Source: Haplomitrium mnioides (lineage: Eukaryota; Marchantiophyta; Haplomitriopsida; Calobryales). From it: a DNA stretch of 23,139 nucleotides. This document shows, one piece after another, positions 20,041-23,139 of this stretch. Within the stretch, counting starts at the first letter, position 1. Each line of letters opens with the position of its first letter. The position numbers and the translations under genes were made by a program. The notes under the pieces were generated by a model. That model searched no databases and was not told the DNA's origin. It saw nothing but the letters and a program-made list of their open reading frames with translations. Location: the NCBI GenBank assembly GCA_049999725.1, contig JBNGIS010012696.1:1-23139 (forward strand), read 5' to 3'.

Positions 20041-21280
20041 AAGCTATGGACAATCTCGATTGGATTGAATGAGAAAAGGTGATGAATTCCGAATTGGATT
20101 CGATGATAGAGAGGAAAGTATTTGGACCTTTAGTCCTCGTACCCTCTAACGCCAACTTAATCAGATAAAAGTGGATTTTTGTGAAGAAGCAAAATAAAAA
20201 AGGCAATATTGTCTGATAAAAGGCACACCTTGTAGCAAAGGGCTATACACAGATTCTTGGGAGAGACTATGATCTCACATACGCTCCAGTTATGGATGCT
20301 ATCACATACCGGTTCCTAGTTGGCTTTTCTCTAGGACATGAGCTCATGACACATCAGTTAGATGTGGTGGCAACATACCTATACGAGCTGCTTGATACCC
20401 AGATCTATATGAAAGCTCCGTCAGAGCTTATTGCTAGAAATATCTATCATATTCAAGGGGAGAATGTCTCTAAGAGAAAACCTTTAAGCAAACCATGTAC
20501 CTCTTTACCAACGACCAATATAAAGCCCAAGAGAGGGAGTACTGGGCTTGGACCTTTAGTCCATGAGATGCAGACTAGGCAGATTGAACCTATTGTCCCT
20601 CCTATACATCAATCCATGCCTCTGACCAAGGATAGATATGATGTCCAAAATAAGAGATCTATTTATGAGCTTAAGTAGAGTGGTCGTATATGGTATCATA
20701 GATTTAAAGAGGAGATGATAGCTATGGTTTTTCACTATGATAACATTGCACCAAGTTTATTCATCAAGAATGTCGACAAACAATCTATTTTTGTCACGAT
20801 TTACATTGATGATATAAACTTATTTGGACACCAATCCCTCCTTGAGTAGACTTTTTCTATGTTTAAGAAGAATTTTGATATGAAGGATATTGGTAAGACA
20901 ACCTATTGCTTGGGACTACAGTTGAGTACCTTGACGATGGCATTTTAGTCCATCAGAGTACTTATACTAAGAAAGTTCTAAAACAATTTAATATGGATCA
21001 ATCTCATCCGGTAACATCTCCTATGGAGATTAGAACACTGGATAGAGACAAAGATTTATTTCATGAAAGGAAAGACATATAGCCTATCCTCGGATCTGAG
21101 ATTCCATATCTCTCCGCTATAGGAGCTCTTATGTTCTTGGCAAATCAAACTCGACCTGATATTTCCTTTGCCGTGAACATGCTTGCCAAGCATAGTTCAC
21201 AACCTACTATAAGGCATTGAAATGGCATCAAGCAAGTATTTAGATATTTACAAGGAACCATTGACATGAGACTACATTTT
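20041..21280 (+). pseudogene. Copia reverse transcriptase region
   Basis: Readable blocks, in order, are ELDSMIERKVFGPL, KAHLVAKGYTQILGRDYDLT, YAPVMDAITYRFLVGFSLG, HQLDVVATYLYELLDTQIYM, RSIYELK (normally RSLYGLK), IFVTIYIDDINLFG with the catalytic YIDD at 20802-20813, FDMKDIGKTTYCLGLQ, GILVHQSTYTKKVLKQF, PYLSAIGALMFLANQTRPDI and FAVNMLAKH. These are the standard copia RT blocks. Stops occur within LVPSNANLIR*KW, KGNIV**KAH, LLE*TF and elsewhere, and a frame change follows GLQ. Between TQIYMKAPSEL and RSIYELK is an in-frame stretch (about 20435-20650) that I do not recognise from the family. Confidence 0.9.
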
Positions 21281-21778
21281 CCAAAAAACACTAATCAAAT
21301 CCTAACCGGTTATGCGGATGCAAGATACCTTTCGGATCCTGATAATGCTAAATCCCAAACCGGATATGTATTCCTATATGGATGTATAGCCATATCATAC
21401 AAGAGCACTAGGTAAACTTTGACTTGCACATCTTCCAACCATGCAGAGATCATAGCTATGTATGAAGCCAGTAGGGAATGCATATATTTACGTAGGATGA
21501 TTGATCATATTTATGTGTCTTGTGATCTTCCTTGTCTATTTGACCCTACTATCCTCTATAAGGATAATTTGGCTTGTATGCAGCAGATCTCACATGGATT
21601 TATCATAGGAGATTGTATTAAACATATAGCCCCCAAGTTCCTTTTTACGCATAAGCAACATGATGATACCATCTCAGTGCAGATGATCGCTGACAAGGAC
21701 AATATGGCAAATCTTTTTACAAAGGCTTTAACTCATGCACTACATCAAAGATATTGTGATCTTATTGGACTTTGCTGA
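21281..21778 (+). pseudogene. Copia RNase H region
   Basis: The reading is LTGYADARYLSDPDNAKSQT, GYVFLYGCIAISYKSTR, stop, then SNHAEIIAMYEASRECIYLR, LYKDNLACMQQ, KHIAPKFLFTHKQ and DNMANLFTKAL, ending with a TGA at 21776-21778. The acidic active-site residues are visible in one frame: D at 21317-21319, E at 21446-21448 and D at 21563-21565. The single stop (TAA) after SYKSTR separates the first part from the last 119 codons, which are otherwise open. This is the best-preserved part of the element and normally removes RNA from the RNA/DNA hybrid. No LTR follows. Confidence 0.92.
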
Positions 21779-22022
21779 CTATCTAGATTATTATAGTCTT
21801 CATCGATATATAACAGCCGCTACTTTGAACCATGAATAGGCTACTCAGAACATGAACTTTTTTTTTTGGGAAAAATTGTGATTTTTCATATAAAAAAACA
21901 TCAAAAACGAGGAAACTTTTGAAAAACAAAAAGTACATGAGTTTTTGGGGATTCTTTTTGGTCATTTCAGCAACCACAATAGAGCAAAAGTCAATTTCGT
22001 TATGCAAAATCAATCAATATTA
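21779..22022. other. Junction between copia end and right inverted-repeat arm
   Basis: This AT-rich stretch contains T and A runs. No polypurine tract or TGTTAGGATAC-like LTR start is seen, so the copia element is cut off here. Confidence 0.6.
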
Positions 22023-22319
22023 CTAGTTTTTACGAAAACATTTGAAAACTCTAATTTGTTTAAAATCATAAAAATTACGGTAAGTTTTCATCAAAAATTT
22101 ACATTTATCATTGATTACAATTCTAAGTGCAAAAGTTTAAATATACGTTCAAAGAAACTATTTTGAAATATGTTTGATTGTACAAACTTGAGGCGCACGT
22201 ACACATGCTGCTCTTTCAAACTTTTTTGTTGGAAAAATACTACAAAACACAAAGAAAAAGACTAAGGGGTCTAGAAGTCAAGAGAATGAGTTTGCAATGG
22301 TAAACAAAAAAACAAACAA
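22023..22319. repeat. Right arm of the ~297-bp inverted repeat
   Basis: It is the reverse complement of 1-297 at about 95% identity without indels. It starts TAGTTTTTACGAAAACATTT and ends ACAAAAAAACAAACAAA. The inner neighbour (before 22023) cannot be compared with the left side because of the gap. The outer neighbour (after 22319) lies opposite the window edge. Confidence 0.93.
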
Positions 22320-22716
22320 AAAGAAACATTACATTGATTTAGGAGGTTCAAATACAACGTCAAGAAGAAAGGAAGCTTTCAAATTAAGTTGAAAATCCAT
22401 GCAAGCAAAAGTGAATGTAGGCTTTCAAAAAGGTTCCAGCAATTAAAAATATTTCACAGTTCAACGAAGCATTTACAGAAACGTATCATAGTTTTGAATA
22501 AAAAAAGGTAGTAGCTAAGGAGATTGCATTAAGATTGTAAACATGAAACGTGTTCAAGTTTTAGACTTGATTCAAGCAAACAAAGGTCTCAAGATCTACG
22601 AAAGAGTCTAGAACCTGTGTACAAACAAAGTTGTAAGCGGTTGTCTTTGTACGAAGAAGCTTAATGGTTATGCAGGAGAAGTAGAACTTTTGGAAAGCAT
22701 GGACTTCCGAGCCAAT
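22320..22716. other. AT-rich spacer, no recognised feature
   Basis: No gene or clear repeat seen. It separates the inverted-repeat arm from the 52-bp tandem array. Confidence 0.5.
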
Positions 22717-22976
22717 GTCTATGCGCGCATAGGAATCCAAGCTCAACATGTGAACACTCCACTCCAAAGACTAAGCGCGCTAAGGAATCTAAGCTCAACA
22801 GGTGAACACTCCACCCCAAAGTCCATGCACGCATGGGAATCTGAACTCACCAACTCAACACTCCGCCTGAAACTCTAGGCGCGCCTTGGAATATGAACTC
22901 ACCATCTGAACACTCCACCCCAAAGTCTATGCGTGCATTCGAATCCGAACTCACAACCTCAACATTCTTAAAGAAA
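22717..22976. repeat. 52-bp tandem array, five units, each with a palindromic box
   Basis: Five consecutive units of exactly 52 bases start at 22717, 22769, 22821, 22873 and 22925. Each opens with the box (GTCTATGCGCGCATAGG, GACTAAGCGCGCTAAGG, GTCCATGCACGCATGGG, CTCTAGGCGCGCCTTGG, GTCTATGCGTGCATTCG), then AATC, AACTCA, CAACACTCC and CCAAA. Compensating changes keep the second and fourth boxes mostly palindromic. Confidence 0.93.
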
Positions 22977-23043
22977 GACTAAGAAGAAGCTAGGTTTTAG
23001 GTTGGGTACAAAAGTTTTTGTACATTGTACGTTTGGCTTGCAA

Positions 23044-23070
23044 ATCAAAGTCTATGCGCGCATAGGGTTC
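23044..23070. repeat. Single intact palindromic box
   Basis: AAAGTCTATGCGCGCATAGG followed by GTTCACA is a near-perfect copy of the box, the best palindrome in the window outside the 52-bp array. Confidence 0.85.
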
Positions 23071-23139
23071 ACACTTCTACAACCAAAGAAACAGATTATA
23101 AATGTTCCATATCTGCACAATACTCTACGTCTGCAAAAG

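Larger units (their letters stand above)
16618..21778 (+). mobile_element. Ty1/copia retrotransposon relic, internally deleted
   Basis: The domain order is gag, integrase, reverse transcriptase, RNase H, which defines Ty1/copia as opposed to Ty3/gypsy. Several stops and frameshifts show that it cannot make a working polyprotein. The zinc knuckle and protease between gag and integrase are missing. No 3' LTR or polypurine tract follows RNase H within the window. Protein motifs match a lineage widespread in plant genomes. It lies in plus orientation, opposite to the transposase-like relic. Confidence 0.88.

Noticed and set aside
1-23139. Bacterial or viral origin with a novel defence system
   Set aside because: No operon-like gene layout, no ribosome-binding sites, pervasive stops, and plant-type copia and LTR features throughout.

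Overview
This window is eukaryotic repeat DNA, almost certainly from a land plant. The clearest evidence is a Ty1/copia retrotransposon relic of a lineage common in plant genomes, together with large nested LTR-type insertions and AT-rich DNA full of old tandem repeats. I see no intact protein-coding gene, rRNA, tRNA or CRISPR array. Every recognisable coding stretch is broken by stops and frameshifts. One 100-base assembly gap lies at 298-397.

Layout, left to right. Positions 1-297 are the left arm of a long inverted repeat whose partner is at 22023-22319 (no indels, 16 mismatches by my hand count, about 95% identical). Just inside the left arm, on the minus strand, lies a decayed transposase-like gene in three blocks: 7613-8939, then 2430-2850, then 760-1800. 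Read in that order, the blocks carry the motif series of a known plant/algal/animal family: FPNIKI..C..C, GMDQ, LNNTTQENKN and THDHFDQMFS. Two non-coding, GC-rich, LTR-like elements are nested in this region. Element A (3082-6576) sits inside an array of palindromic boxes and is flanked by the 5-bp duplication ACAAC. Element B (8940-12755) sits inside the transposase relic and is flanked by the duplication TGTAG. Both begin TGTC and end GACA. They share short collinear blocks but are highly diverged.

A repeat family built on the palindrome CTATGCGCGCATAG runs through the window. It forms a long array of two unit lengths (2985-3081 plus 6577-7500), short arrays at 398-450, 12815-12900 and 13936-14100, and a regular 52-bp tandem array at 22717-22976. 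Many copies look like CpG-decayed versions of the same palindrome.

The right part holds weak plus-strand coding relics (13518-15670) that I cannot identify. It then holds the copia relic: candidate 5' LTR at 16618-16877, gag, integrase, reverse transcriptase and RNase H, ending at 21778. That element has lost its zinc knuckle and protease region, and its 3' LTR is not visible.

The most interesting hypothesis is that the approximately 300-bp inverted repeats are terminal repeats of a large, dead DNA transposon that encoded the transposase-like gene and was later filled with retroelements. The window edge and the gap prevent the ends from being defined, so this remains an inference.
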